A stretch of DNA of 64,000 bases from Xanthomonas campestris pv. phormiicola (GTDB lineage: Bacteria > Pseudomonadota > Gammaproteobacteria > Xanthomonadales > Xanthomonadaceae), in NCBI GenBank assembly GCA_025666215.1, contig CP102593.1, forward strand, positions 5,097,001 through 5,161,000, given 5' to 3'. The number at the start of each line of letters is the position of its first letter. The first letter of the stretch is position 1. Position numbers and translations under genes: made by a program. Under the pieces are notes generated by a model. The model worked only from the letters and a program-made list of their open reading frames with translations. It made no database searches and was not told the DNA's origin. Shown one piece after another: positions 8,468 to 17,756 of the stretch.

Positions 8468-8771
8468 CCAGCCCCCTACTGCTCTTGACGTCGCCCCTCA
8501 CCTTGCGAACAGCATAACACCTGAATGAAACGCTCACGGCAAAGTCACATCCAATCTCGCGTGGACGGAGATGGCGAAAATGCCTGGATCGCACCGTCCC
8601 GGTCCCGTGCAGCGCCGTCGCCGCGCCCGTGCCTGGCGCAAGCCATACTGACGCAAGCCACAGCTGCCGCCTCGCCACCCTTGCCGGCGCCGGCGCAAAA
8701 AAAGCCCGGGCGAACCCGGGCTATCCGTCCCTCCCATGGGGATCGGCGAGCAACGGCTGCCCGGCTGCAGG
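8468..8771. other. Intergenic region between GGDEF gene and aceA
   Basis: About 300 bases without a supported gene. It must hold the promoter of the minus-strand GGDEF/cyclase pair (an AT-richer patch at 8500-8525). At 8697-8723 it carries the terminator of aceA. Nothing else was seen. Confidence 0.6.
8697..8723 (-). terminator. Rho-independent terminator of aceA
   Basis: Perfect 8-bp stem AGCCCGGG/CCCGGGCT (8704-8711 and 8716-8723) with loop CGAA. The A-run at 8697-8704 becomes a U-run on the minus-strand transcript. It lies 49 bases after the aceA stop. Confidence 0.85.
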
Positions 8772-10067
8772 TCAGGCGGCCTTTTCGCCGTGGAACTGCT
8801 CTTCTTCCGTCGAGCCCTTCAGTGCGGTGGTGGAGGACTGACCCTGCTGGATCGCCTGGGTCACCGCGTCGAAGTAGCCGGTACCGACCTCGCGCTGGTG
8901 CTTGACCGCGGTGAAGCCGCGCTCGGCGGCGGCGAACTCGGCCTCCTGCAACTCGACGAAGGCGCTCATCTGCCGGCGCGCGTAGCCGTGCGCCAGGTTA
9001 AACATCGAGTAGTTCAGCGCATGGAAGCCGGCCAGGGTGATGAACTGGAACTTGTAGCCGTAGCGGGCAATCTCCTTCTGGAACGTGGCGATGGTCGCGT
9101 CGTCCAGGTTCTTTTTCCAGTTGAAGCTCGGCGAGCAGTTGTAGGCCAGCAACTTGCCCGGGAACTTGGCGTGGATCGCCTCGGCGAACTGACGCGCGAA
9201 CGCCAGGTCCGGCTTGCCGGTCTCGCACCAGATCAGGTCGGCATACGGGGCGTAGGCCAGGCCGCGGCTGATCGCCTGGTCCAGGCCCTTGTTGGTCTTG
9301 AAGAAGCCTTCGACGGTGCGCTCGCCGGTGGTGAACGGGCGGTCGTTGGGGTCGATGTCGCTGGTCACCAGGTCGGCGGCCTCGGCGTCGGTGCGCGCGA
9401 CCAGCAGCGTCGGCACGCCCAGCACGTCGGCGGCCAGGCGCGCGGCGTTGAGCTTCTCGATCGCCTCGCGGGTCGGCACCAGCACCTTGCCGCCCATGTG
9501 CCCGCACTTCTTCACCGAGGCCAGCTGGTCCTCGAAGTGGACGCCGGCCGCGCCGGCCTCGATCATCGCCTTCATCAGCTCGAAGGCGTTGAGCACGCCG
9601 CCGAAACCGGCCTCGGCATCGGCCACGATCGGCTGCAGGAAGTCGATCTCGTCCTTGCCCTCGGCGTGGTGCAGCTGGTCGGCGCGCAGCAGCGTGTTGT
9701 TGATGCGCTTGACCACCGCCGGCACCGAATCGGCCGGGTACAGCGACTGGTCCGGGTACATCTGCCCGGCCAGGTTGGCGTCGGCGGCGACCTGCCAGCC
9801 GGACAGGTAGATCGCGTTGAGCCCGGCCTTGACCTGTTGCATCGCCTGGTTGCCGGTCAGCGCGCCCAACGCGTTGACGAAGTCCTTTTCGTGCAGGTAC
9901 TTCCACAGCTTCTCGGCACCGAGCCGGGCCAGCGAATGCTCCACGTGCACGGTGCCGCGCAGGCGCACCACGTCGGCGGCGGTGTAGGTGCGGGTGATCC
10001 CGGCCCAGCGCGGATCGGTGTCCCAGGCATGCTGGATCTGTTCGGCGGTCTGCAACGTGGTGCTCAT
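8772..10067 (-). CDS. aceA: Isocitrate lyase
   Basis: A 431-residue cytoplasmic enzyme that splits isocitrate into glyoxylate and succinate, the first step of the glyoxylate shunt. The catalytic motif [14 protein letters not shown] (186-199, Cys 188) and the metal-site segment [13 protein letters not shown] are intact, and the length is normal for the bacterial family. GAGGAGAACG lies just before the ATG. It is downstream of aceB on the same strand, 125 bases away, and both are divergent from a LysR regulator. This supports joint control during growth on acetate or fatty acids. A strong terminator follows. Confidence 0.98.
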   Translation of the reverse strand: MSTTLQTAEQIQHAWDTDPRWAGITRTYTAADVVRLRGTVHVEHSLARLGAEKLWKYLHEKDFVNALGALTGNQAMQQVKAGLNAIYLSGWQVAADANLAGQMYPDQSLYPADSVPAVVKRINNTLLRADQLHHAEGKDEIDFLQPIVADAEAGFGGVLNAFELMKAMIEAGAAGVHFEDQLASVKKCGHMGGKVLVPTREAIEKLNAARLAADVLGVPTLLVARTDAEAADLVTSDIDPNDRPFTTGERTVEGFFKTNKGLDQAISRGLAYAPYADLIWCETGKPDLAFARQFAEAIHAKFPGKLLAYNCSPSFNWKKNLDDATIATFQKEIARYGYKFQFITLAGFHALNYSMFNLAHGYARRQMSAFVELQEAEFAAAERGFTAVKHQREVGTGYFDAVTQAIQQGQSSTTALKGSTEEEQFHGEKAA

Positions 10068-10154
10068 CTTGCGTTCTCCTCGGAATGGATACGGCGATGA
10101 AACGGTGAGGCGGTTTTACGGAGCGGCATCGGCGAAACCGGAATCCGCCGTTGC

Positions 10155-10183
10155 GAATCCCCAATCCCGAATCCCGAATCCCC
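10155..10183. repeat. Short direct repeat of GAATCCC units
   Basis: Consecutive GAATCCC/CAATCCC units (about seven bases each, four copies) in the 125-base gap between aceB and aceA. Runs of this type are common in Xanthomonas intergenic DNA; no function is known. Confidence 0.5.
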
Positions 10184-10192
10184 GCAGTTCAA

Positions 10193-11836
10193 TCAATCGA
10201 TCATCTGGTAAGCCGGCAAGGTCAGGAATTCGGCCAAGTCCTCGCTACGGGTCAGCGTGTCCAGCAGCGCGATGGCGTCGTCCAGGCGATTGCCGCCGGG
10301 CAGCAGCGCGCGTTCGCCCAGGCGCGCCGGCAGCTGGCGCATGCAGGCGTCGAACAGCGCCAAGTCGATCGCGGTGCCGTCGTCCAGGTGCAGGCCGCCC
10401 ACGTGCAGCCACTGCCACAACTGGCTGCGACTGATCTCGGCGGTGGCCGCGTCTTCCATCAGGTGGTGGATCGGCACGCAGCCGTTGCCGTCCAGCCACG
10501 CGGCCAGGTAGCGCACGCACACCTCGATGTTGCCCTCGAAACCGGCGCGGGTGATGCTGCCGGGGGACGGCGCGATCAGCGTGTCGCGGTCGGCCTGCAC
10601 GTCTTCGCGCAGCAGCGTGTGCTGGTTCGGCGTGCGCATGTGCTCGTCGAAGATGGCGCGGGCGATCGGGATCAGCGCCGGATGCGCGACCCAGGTGCCG
10701 TCGTGGCCGGCGCTGACCTCGCGCAGCTTGTCCGCGCGCACCCGCGCCATCGCCTGCTCGTTGGCCGCCTCGTCGTGGCCGATCGGGATCTGCGCGGCCA
10801 TGCCGCCCATCGCATGCGCGCCGCGGCGGTGGCAGGTGCGGATCAGCAGTTCCGAATATGCCTTCAGGAACGGCTGGGTCATGGTCACCTGGCCGCGCTC
10901 GGGCAGCACCCGGTCGGGGTGGCGGCGGAAGGTCTTCAGGTAGGAAAAGATATAGTCCCAGCGGCCGCAGTTCAGGCCGACGATGCGCTCGCGCAGCGCA
11001 TGCAGGATCTCGTCCATCTCGAACACCGCCGGCAGCGTCTCGATCAGCACGGTGACCTTGATCTGGCCCTGCGGCAGGCCCAGCATCGCCTCGATGTGCG
11101 ACAGCGCGGCCTCCCACAGCGCGGCCTCTTCCATCGACTGCAGCTTGGGCAGGTACAGGTAGGGGCCGCGGTCCTTGGCCTGCAGCGCGCGGCCGTTGTG
11201 GAAGGCGAACAGCGCCGCGTCGAACAGGCCGCCGGCCAGCGGCTGGCCATCGACCAGCACATGCTTCTCGTCCAGGTGCCAGCCGCGCGGGCGCACGATC
11301 AGCACCGCCTGCTCGTCGTAGGGCTTGAGCGCGTAGCGCTTGCCGGGGCTGCCGTCGCGCGCCGGCGGCGCGGTGAAGCTCAGGGTGCCGGCCACCGCCT
11401 CGGCCAGCGCGCGCTGGCCGGCGACCAGGTTGCGCCAGGTCGGCGCGGTCGAGTCCTCGAAGTCGGCCATGTACACCTTGGCGCCGGAGTTCAGCGCGTT
11501 GATGACCATCTTCGGATCGGTCGGGCCGGTGATCTCGACGCGGCGGTCCTGCAGCGCGGCCGGCAGCGGCGCCACGCGCCAGTCGCCGGCGCGGATCGCC
11601 TGGGTGTCGGCGCGGAAGTCCGGCAGGCCGCCGCCGTCGAACCAGGCCTGGCGTTCGCGGCGTGCCGCCAGCCGCGCCTGCCGCTCGGGTTCGATCGCCC
11701 GGTGCAGCGACACCAGCAAGGCCAGCGCCGCCGGCGGCAGCAGGGCGTCCTGGCCGGCCAGCGAGGCGGTCAGGGTGATGCCGGGGGTGGAGCGTTCGGC
11801 GGACGGGGATGAAGCGGCGAAGGCGGCGGCCGACAT
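10193..11836 (-). CDS. aceB: Malate synthase A
   Basis: A 547-residue enzyme condensing glyoxylate with acetyl-CoA to malate, the second step of the glyoxylate shunt. GPTDPKMVINALNSGAKVYM, the EDSTAPTW segment and KLQSMEEAALWEAAL are typical of the short A-type enzyme, and the length agrees. The start at 11836 (MSAAAFAASS) is preferred because CGAGGAACC precedes it; an in-frame start 16 codons upstream has no such site. It lies first in an aceB-aceA unit transcribed away from the LysR gene across a 108-base AT-rich promoter region. Confidence 0.97.
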   Translation of the reverse strand: MSAAAFAASSPSAERSTPGITLTASLAGQDALLPPAALALLVSLHRAIEPERQARLAARRERQAWFDGGGLPDFRADTQAIRAGDWRVAPLPAALQDRRVEITGPTDPKMVINALNSGAKVYMADFEDSTAPTWRNLVAGQRALAEAVAGTLSFTAPPARDGSPGKRYALKPYDEQAVLIVRPRGWHLDEKHVLVDGQPLAGGLFDAALFAFHNGRALQAKDRGPYLYLPKLQSMEEAALWEAALSHIEAMLGLPQGQIKVTVLIETLPAVFEMDEILHALRERIVGLNCGRWDYIFSYLKTFRRHPDRVLPERGQVTMTQPFLKAYSELLIRTCHRRGAHAMGGMAAQIPIGHDEAANEQAMARVRADKLREVSAGHDGTWVAHPALIPIARAIFDEHMRTPNQHTLLREDVQADRDTLIAPSPGSITRAGFEGNIEVCVRYLAAWLDGNGCVPIHHLMEDAATAEISRSQLWQWLHVGGLHLDDGTAIDLALFDACMRQLPARLGERALLPGGNRLDDAIALLDTLTRSEDLAEFLTLPAYQMID

Positions 11837-11884
11837 GGTGGGGTTCCTCGATGTTTCCGGGAGGCCACCGTGCTGCCGCAGCAA

Positions 11885-11898
11885 GTATTTGACAATAC
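11885..11898. promoter_or_regulatory. Inverted repeat in aceB/LysR divergent promoter
   Basis: GTATT-TGAC-AATAC is a perfect 5-bp-arm inverted repeat in the 108-base divergent gap. The spacing resembles sites bound by LysR-type regulators. The surrounding 11880-11940 stretch is AT-rich and should contain both promoters. Confidence 0.5.
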
Positions 11899-11944
11899 AG
11901 TTTTATCAATGCATTAAATAAGTACACCTTATAGTTGTCACATC

Positions 11945-12913
11945 ATGGCCACGCGCGGTACCGCAACTCCGCGTTTTCCCTACAAATCCGACCGGCTGAA
12001 ACCGCTGCGCGCGTTCTGCCAGACGGTGCGTCTGGGCTCGGTCTCACGGGCTGCCGAGGCGCTGTTCGTCAGCCAGCCGGCGGTGACCCTGCAGTTGCAG
12101 GCGCTGGAGCGCGAACTGGGCGTGGTGCTGCTGGAGCGCAGCGGACGGCGCCTGATCCCCAGCCGCGAGGGCCAGCTGCTGTACGAAATGGCGCAGCCGC
12201 TGGTGGAAAGCCTGGACCGGCTGGAGGCCGATTTCCGCGAGAAGGCGCGCGGGCTGGACGCCGGCGAACTGAACATCGCCGCCAACAGCTCCACCATCCT
12301 GTACCTGCTGCCGAAGATCGTGGAGAACTTCCGCGCGCGCCACCCGGACGTGCGCCTGACCCTGCACAACGCGATCAGCGCCGACGGCACCGAGCTGCTG
12401 CGCGAGGACGCGGTGGACCTGGCGGTGGGCTCGATGCTCGACGTGCCGGCCGACCTCAGCTACGCGCCGGTGTACCGCTTCGAGCAGTTGCTGATCGCCC
12501 CGCGCGACCACCCGCTGGCGAACACGCCCACGCTCACCCTGCACGACCTGTCGCCGTATCCGCTGATCCTGCCGCCCAAGCGCCAGGTGACCTACCGCCT
12601 GGTCGACCTGGTGTTCCAGCAGGCGCGGGTGCCGTACACGGTGGCGCTGGAAGTGGGCGGCTGGGAAGTGATCAAGCAGTACGTGGCGATGGGCATGGGC
12701 ATCTCCATCGTCAGCTCGATCTGCGTCACCGAGGCCGACCGCGGCAAGCTGGCCACGCGCTCGCTGGGCGACTATTTCCCGTCGCGCAGCTACGGCGTGG
12801 TGGTGCGCAAGGGCAAGTACCTGTCGCCGCAGGCGCGCGCCTTCATCGAACTGATCCAGCCGGACCTGTTCCCCGCGCGCGGCTACGACGAGAGCGGGCC
12901 GTCGGAGCGTTGA
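11945..12913 (+). CDS. LysR-family regulator, probable controller of aceBA
   Basis: A 322-residue regulator. An N-terminal winged helix-turn-helix (about 18-80) contains FCQTVRLGSVSRAAEALFVS and QPAVTLQLQALE. A periplasmic-binding-protein-like effector domain (about 105-310) follows. The effector domain is closer to the CysB/Cbl type than to the short GltC type (inferred from TYRLVDLVFQQARVPYTVAL and VVRKGKYLSPQARAFIEL). The gene is divergent from aceB and immediately adjacent, the classical arrangement for a LysR regulator and its target. The ligand is not predictable; glyoxylate, acetate or a fatty-acid signal is plausible. Confidence 0.9.
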   Translation: MATRGTATPRFPYKSDRLKPLRAFCQTVRLGSVSRAAEALFVSQPAVTLQLQALERELGVVLLERSGRRLIPSREGQLLYEMAQPLVESLDRLEADFREKARGLDAGELNIAANSSTILYLLPKIVENFRARHPDVRLTLHNAISADGTELLREDAVDLAVGSMLDVPADLSYAPVYRFEQLLIAPRDHPLANTPTLTLHDLSPYPLILPPKRQVTYRLVDLVFQQARVPYTVALEVGGWEVIKQYVAMGMGISIVSSICVTEADRGKLATRSLGDYFPSRSYGVVVRKGKYLSPQARAFIELIQPDLFPARGYDESGPSER

Positions 12914-13234
12914 ACTGCGCCGTCGAGGCGCATCCGCATTGCAGTCTCTCGGGTCGGAGCGACGATGCTGCGCGCAGGGTGTTGCAGCAACGCGCGCGCT
13001 CTACGGCCCGACTCCCCCGAAGGATCGAGACAGGGTTGCCGGCCGTGCTTGCCCGCCGCCATCGGCAGCGGCTGACGGGCGCGCCACCAGCGTCATAGAC
13101 TAGCCGGACACGGCGACCCCCCGTCCGCGCCAAGCGCGGCAGGCCGGCAGTCGAGGGGAACCGGGCAGACGAACGCGCACAGCGCGGCCGTCCCGACATA
13201 CACGCTGACGCGATCCGACCGAAGGACTGAGGCG
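12914..13234. other. Intergenic region between LysR gene and antiporter
   Basis: About 320 bases with no supported gene, no clear terminator and no repeat. The last bases hold the GAAGGA ribosome site of the antiporter gene. Confidence 0.5.
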
Positions 13235-14497
13235 ATGAACCCAACCACGCTGTTGCTGGTGCAGTTGGCGGTGATCCTCGGCGCCGCGCGCCTGTGTGGC
13301 ATGCTGCTGCAGCGCATCAGCCAGCCGCCGGTGATCGGCGAAATGGCCGCCGGACTGTTGCTCGGGCCGATCGCATTCGGCGCATGGCTGCCGCAGCTGC
13401 ACGGCGCCTTGTTCGCCTCCGCCAGCCTACCGCCGCTGTCCGGCCTGGCCAACATCGGCGTGGTGCTTTTCATGTTCATCGTCGGCGTGGAGCTGCGCGC
13501 GCCGGAAGGCACCAAGGCGCAGGTGCGCTCGTCGGTGACGGTCGGCGTGTCCGGCATCGCGTTGCCGTTGCTGCTCGGCGTGGCCGCGGCGCCGTGGCTG
13601 TATCCGCGCTTCGCGCCGCACGGCATCGGCTTCTGGCCGTTCGCGCTGTTCATCGCCGCGGCGATGTCGGTCACCGCGTTTCCGGTGCTGGCGCGGATCC
13701 TCAAGGACCGCAACATGACGCGCACGCCGGCCGGCCGGCTGGCGCTGGGCGCGGCGGTGATCGACGACGCGACGGTGTGGATTTTTCTGGCAGTGGTGCT
13801 GACCCTGACCGGCGGCAACGCGCACGGCGGCGTCGGCTTCACCGCGGTCGGCGCGCTGGCCCTGATCGCCGTGGTGTTCGGCGCGCTGCGTCCGCTCTAT
13901 GCGCGCCTGCTGAGGCCCCGCGTCGGCGACGGCCGCTATGCTTCGACCGCGCTGGTATGGGTGCTGATCGGCCTGCTGGCGTGTGCGGCCGCGGCCGAAT
14001 GGATCGGCCTGCATGCCATCTTCGGCGCATTCCTGTTCGGCATCTGCCTGCCGCGCGAGGACCGCCTGCTGGAACACCTGGCCGGGCGCATCGAGCCGCT
14101 GGCGATCACCTTGCTGATGCCGGTGCTGTTCGCGGTCGCCGGCCAGGCCACCAGCCCCAGCGTCTTCGCCGGCGCCGGCCTCGCCGGCTTCGTGCTGGTG
14201 GTCGGCGTGGCGGTGCTCGGCAAGCTGGTCGGCTGCACCCTGGGCGCACGCCTGAGCGGCCACGACTGGCGCGACAGCCTGACCGTGGGCTCGCTGATGA
14301 ACGCGCGCGGCCTGATGGAACTGGTGGTGATCAAGATCGGCCTGGACAGCGGCGTGATCGGCCCGGACCTGTTCACCCTGCTGTTCGGGATGACCCTGGT
14401 CACCACGCTGATGGCCTCGCCGATGGTGGCGTGGTTCCACCGGGAGCGACACGCGTCCGGCGCCGACGCGCTGGACGCGGGCCACTCCCATCGCTGA
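13235..14497 (+). CDS. Kef-type cation:proton antiporter (CPA2), no RCK domain
   Basis: A 420-residue integral inner-membrane protein with about 12 hydrophobic segments. ISQPPVIGEMAAGLLLGP near the N-terminus and AVIDDATVWIFLA, with the ion-binding aspartate pair in the middle, are hallmarks of CPA2 exchangers. Loop GLHAIFGAFLFGICLPRE and NARGLMELVVIKIGLD also fit. The protein ends after the last membrane segment, so it lacks the cytoplasmic RCK/TrkA-N domain of KefB and KefC and is probably not glutathione-gated. Ion specificity (K+ or Na+) is not visible. A GAAGGA site precedes the ATG. Confidence 0.9.
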   Translation: MNPTTLLLVQLAVILGAARLCGMLLQRISQPPVIGEMAAGLLLGPIAFGAWLPQLHGALFASASLPPLSGLANIGVVLFMFIVGVELRAPEGTKAQVRSSVTVGVSGIALPLLLGVAAAPWLYPRFAPHGIGFWPFALFIAAAMSVTAFPVLARILKDRNMTRTPAGRLALGAAVIDDATVWIFLAVVLTLTGGNAHGGVGFTAVGALALIAVVFGALRPLYARLLRPRVGDGRYASTALVWVLIGLLACAAAAEWIGLHAIFGAFLFGICLPREDRLLEHLAGRIEPLAITLLMPVLFAVAGQATSPSVFAGAGLAGFVLVVGVAVLGKLVGCTLGARLSGHDWRDSLTVGSLMNARGLMELVVIKIGLDSGVIGPDLFTLLFGMTLVTTLMASPMVAWFHRERHASGADALDAGHSHR

Positions 14498-14581
14498 GCG
14501 ACGCGCGGCATGCGCGAAGGACGCACAACGCCATAGGGCAGCGGCGCATGCCGTAATGTGCGACGCATCGCCGACCGTTCG

Positions 14582-15316
14582 ATGACCAGCGCCTTGCCCC
14601 TGTCTTCCCGCTACGCCGAAATCGACGCGCCGCCGGCGTTGCGCGATCGCCTGCGCTGCAGCTGGCGCTTTCGCCAGGGCGATGCCGATCCGCTGCCGAC
14701 GCAGGTACTGCCGGATGGCTGCGTGGACCTGATCTGGGACGGACGCGTCCTGTTCGTGGCCGGGCCGGACCGCGGCGCCAGCAGCGTGGCGCTGACGCCG
14801 GGCAGCCTGCTGAGCGGGGTGCGCCTGGCCGCCGGCGCGGGCGCCAGCCTGCTCGGCGTGCCGCTGCATGCCGTCGCCGACCAACGCGTCGCGCTGGACG
14901 CGTTGTGGGGCGGCCGCGGCCGCGCCTGGCAAACGCGGCTCGAAGACAGCACCGAACCGCTGGCGTTGCTGCATGCGCTATGCGCCAGCCGTCCACTCGT
15001 GGCGGACCAGCCGATGGCCTGGGTGTTCGCGCAACTGGCCGGCGACGATGCGCCGCGCATGACCGAACTCACGCGCAGCCTGGGCATCAGCGAACGCTCG
15101 CTGCGGCGCCGCTGCCAGGACGCGTTCGGTTACGGCGCCAAGACCCTGGAACGCATCCTGCGCCTGCAGCGCTTCCTGCGCATCGCCCGCGGCCACGCCA
15201 CGCTGACCGCGGCGGCATTGGAGGCCGGCTACGGCGACGCCCCACACCTGGTCCGCGACAGCCGCCAGCTAACCGGCCTCAGCCCGCGCGACCTGGTGCA
15301 GCAGCACGCGCGCTGA
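14582..15316 (+). CDS. AraC-family regulator with DUF6597-like N-terminus
   Basis: A 244-residue protein. Residues about 10-110 match the N-terminal domain found in many small AraC regulators (QVLPDGCVDLIWDG, VAGPDRG, LTPGSLLSGVRLAAGAG). Residues about 150-240 form the AraC DNA-binding domain (MTELTRSLGISERSLRRRCQDAFGYGAKTL in two helices, then TGLSPRDLVQ). The start at 14582 is chosen because the homologous region begins soon after it; an in-frame ATG eight codons upstream is possible. It is followed after 70 bases by a VOC-family gene on the same strand, a frequent pairing in which the VOC protein is the likely target. Confidence 0.85.
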   Translation: MTSALPLSSRYAEIDAPPALRDRLRCSWRFRQGDADPLPTQVLPDGCVDLIWDGRVLFVAGPDRGASSVALTPGSLLSGVRLAAGAGASLLGVPLHAVADQRVALDALWGGRGRAWQTRLEDSTEPLALLHALCASRPLVADQPMAWVFAQLAGDDAPRMTELTRSLGISERSLRRRCQDAFGYGAKTLERILRLQRFLRIARGHATLTAAALEAGYGDAPHLVRDSRQLTGLSPRDLVQQHAR

Positions 15317-15386
15317 GCTGGCCGTTTTCGCCAAGCCGGCAGCGGCGCCGCGATGGATACTGGCGGCCCTTTCCACGGAGCCCGCC

Positions 15387-15737
15387 ATGAGCCGCGCCGA
15401 CCAGCAGCACCGCATCGACTACCTGGAATTCGCCGTCGCCTCGATCGCCGCGGCCAAGGCCTTCTACGGCCAGGCCTTCGACTGGACCTTCCAGGACTAC
15501 GGTCCGGACTACTGCGAATTCCGCGACGGCCGCCTCACCGGCGGCTTCTTCCACGGCACCGCGCAACCCGGCGGCGCACTGGTGGTGCTGTACTCCAACG
15601 ACCTGGCCGACACCCAGGCGCGCATCGAAGCCGCCGGCGGCCGCATCGTCCGCCCGCTGTTCGAATTCCCCGGCGGTCGCCGCTTCCATTTCGCCGACCA
15701 GGACGGTTACGAGCTGGCTGTGTGGTCGGAAGGCTGA
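15387..15737 (+). CDS. VOC-superfamily (glyoxalase/bleomycin-resistance-like) protein
   Basis: A 116-residue single-domain protein with the paired beta-alpha-beta-beta-beta layout of the vicinal-oxygen-chelate fold: HRIDYLEFAVASIAAAKAFY at the start, then ALVVLYSNDLADTQARIEAAGG and GRRFHFADQDGYELAVWS at the end, including the terminal glutamate. Such proteins are metal enzymes or binding proteins; the substrate is unknown. ACGGAG precedes the ATG. It is probably transcribed with the upstream AraC gene. Confidence 0.85.
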   Translation: MSRADQQHRIDYLEFAVASIAAAKAFYGQAFDWTFQDYGPDYCEFRDGRLTGGFFHGTAQPGGALVVLYSNDLADTQARIEAAGGRIVRPLFEFPGGRRFHFADQDGYELAVWSEG

Positions 15738-15840
15738 CGGCTGGACAACACTGCGGCGCAGAGGCCGCTGCGCGTTTGCGGCACCGCCGCCGATCGTCAA
15801 CCGCGTAATGGCGCAACAGCACGCCGCACGCACACCGCAC

Positions 15841-16473
15841 TCAGTCGCGGGCGTAGTGCCGCAAGAACATGTCCGCCGCCGACTCCGCCACCTGCGCCTG
15901 CTGCGCGGCGCTCAATGCCGGCTGGCCCATGGCGATCTGCGGCCAGAACGCGAAGCCCTTGACCAGGCCTTGCAGCTGCTGCGAGGCGAATTCCGGATCC
16001 AGCGGCTGCAGGCGGCCGTCGGCCAGGGCCGCGCGGATCCACACCGTGGTGCCCTCTTCCTTGCTGCCCAGTTGCGCGATCAGTTCGCGGGCGCGCTCGG
16101 GCGAGTGCACGCCCTGGGCGATGGCCACGCGCGACAGGTCGACGAAGGCCGGATCGTCGAGCAGCCGCAGCTTCTGCTGCAGCAGTTGTAGCAGTTGCTC
16201 ACGCAACGGCCGGTCGGCGCGATACGGCACGTCGAGCGTGTCCGCGCTGCGCTGCCATAGCCCGCGCAGGATCTCGGCGAACAAGGCGTCCTTGCTCGGG
16301 AAGTGGTTGTAGACGGTGCGCTTGGACACGCCGGCGCTGGCGGCGACGCGGTCCATGCTGGTGGCGTCGAAGCCCTGGCTGCGGAACTCGGCGATCGCCG
16401 CCTCCAGGATGGCCTGGCGCTTGCGCTCGGTCAGGCGCACCGGGGCCGGCGCGGGGGCGGAGGGACTGGACAT
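15841..16473 (-). CDS. TetR/AcrR-family repressor
   Basis: A 210-residue repressor. The N-terminal TetR helix-turn-helix is clear (AILEAAIAEFRSQGFDATSM, then VSKRTVYNHFPSKDALF at about 50-66). The C-terminal helical domain (QLLQLLQQKLRLLDDPAFVDLSR) resembles the AefR-type ligand-binding half. It is divergent from a metallo-beta-lactamase-fold hydrolase gene with a perfect 15-base palindrome between them, so it most likely represses itself and the hydrolase. The inducer is unknown. Confidence 0.9.
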   Translation of the reverse strand: MSSPSAPAPAPVRLTERKRQAILEAAIAEFRSQGFDATSMDRVAASAGVSKRTVYNHFPSKDALFAEILRGLWQRSADTLDVPYRADRPLREQLLQLLQQKLRLLDDPAFVDLSRVAIAQGVHSPERARELIAQLGSKEEGTTVWIRAALADGRLQPLDPEFASQQLQGLVKGFAFWPQIAMGQPALSAAQQAQVAESAADMFLRHYARD

Positions 16474-16515
16474 GTGGACATTTTACACCGGGCGGTTTAC
16501 TTTTCTCCAAAGGAA

Positions 16516-16530
16516 ACTACACTGTGTAGT
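16516..16530. promoter_or_regulatory. Perfect 15-base palindrome, probable TetR operator
   Basis: ACTACAC-T-GTGTAGT, two perfect 7-base arms around one central base, 43 bases before the TetR start and 62 before the hydrolase start. Length and symmetry match operators of TetR-family repressors. The surrounding AT-rich stretch (16483-16545) should contain both divergent promoters. Confidence 0.8.
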
Positions 16531-16591
16531 GTAATTTCTTGCCGGCACCCGTCCCGGGGCCGCCTGTCCCCCACCCTGTTGGAATGCCACC

Positions 16592-17650
16592 GTGCTCGCC
16601 TCCGCCCGCCAGATGCCCCGCAGTTCGTCGCCCCACGCGGCTTCGCCCCAGTTCCGCCATGGGCGTTTCCGCAATACGGTTCCCACCGCGACCAGCGCAT
16701 TGGGGTTTTTCCCGACGCTGCGGCTGATGTGGGAGTTCCTGTTCAACAAACCGGCGCACACCGTGCCGCCGCGACCGCTGCCGGTGCTGCCGCTGACCCG
16801 CGCGCAGTTGCTGGCCGCGCCGGACCATAGCCTGTTCCGGCTCGGCCACTCCACGGTGCTGATGAAGCTGCGCGGCGGCTTCTGGCTGACCGACCCGGTG
16901 TTCTCCGAGCGCGCCTCGCCGTTCTCCTTCGCCGGCCCCAAGCGCTTCCATGCGCCGCCGATCGCACTGGACGATCTGCCGCCGATCGCCGGGGTGATCC
17001 TGTCGCACAACCACTACGACCATCTGGACCGCGCCACCATCGCCCGCCTGGCCGACCGCGTCGGCGTGTTCGTGACGCCGCTGGGCGTGGGCGATCTGCT
17101 GCTGCGCTGGGGCGTGGACCCGGCCAAGGTGCGGCAGCTGGACTGGTGGCAATCGACCACGATGGACGGGGTGACGCTGACCGCGACGCCGTCGCAGCAT
17201 TTCTCCGGGCGCGGGCTGTTCGACAGCGGCCGCTCGCTGTGGTGCTCGTGGGCGATCCAGGACCACGCGCTGAAGATCTTCTTCAGCGGCGACAGCGGCT
17301 ACTTCGACGGCTTCAAGGCGATCGGCCAGCGGCTCGGTCCGTTCGACCTGACCTTGATGGAAACCGGCGCCTACGACCCGCAGTGGCCGCACGTGCACAT
17401 GCAGCCGGAGCAGAGCCTGCAGGCGCACCTGGACGTACGCGGGCGCACGCTGCTGCCGATCCACAACGGCACCTTCGACCTGGCCCTGCATGCCTGGCAC
17501 GAACCGTTCGAGCGCATCGTCGCGTTGGCCGTCGCGGCCGGGGTGACGCTGGCGACGCCGCGCATGGGCGAGCGGGTGGACCTGAGCGCGCCGGTCGCCG
17601 GCGACCGCTGGTGGCGCACGCTGGACGAGGTTCCTGCGGCGGCGCGATGA
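16592..17650 (+). CDS. Metallo-beta-lactamase-fold hydrolase, NAPE-PLD/RomA-like
   Basis: A 352-residue hydrolase. The metal motif HNHYDH at 139-144 and later SGDSGYF, METGAYDPQWPHVHM and LLPIHNGTFDLALHAW fit the branch of the metallo-beta-lactamase superfamily that includes NAPE-phospholipase D and RomA-like proteins. Substrates may be phospholipid-like phosphodiesters; this is inference. FFPTLRLMWEFLFNKP near residues 40-54 could touch the membrane. The start used is GTG at 16592, after GGAATGCCACC; an ATG seven codons later (16613) is an alternative. It is controlled, most likely, by the divergent TetR protein. Confidence 0.85.
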   Translation: MLASARQMPRSSSPHAASPQFRHGRFRNTVPTATSALGFFPTLRLMWEFLFNKPAHTVPPRPLPVLPLTRAQLLAAPDHSLFRLGHSTVLMKLRGGFWLTDPVFSERASPFSFAGPKRFHAPPIALDDLPPIAGVILSHNHYDHLDRATIARLADRVGVFVTPLGVGDLLLRWGVDPAKVRQLDWWQSTTMDGVTLTATPSQHFSGRGLFDSGRSLWCSWAIQDHALKIFFSGDSGYFDGFKAIGQRLGPFDLTLMETGAYDPQWPHVHMQPEQSLQAHLDVRGRTLLPIHNGTFDLALHAWHEPFERIVALAVAAGVTLATPRMGERVDLSAPVAGDRWWRTLDEVPAAAR

Positions 17651-17756
17651 GGCGTTGCGTTGCAGGCGCGGCGACCGCGGGCGCTGGCCCGCGCGCAGCC
17701 GCACGCTGACACCGCGTGGCGGCCGCGCACTGCGGCCGACACGCCATGCACTGCGA

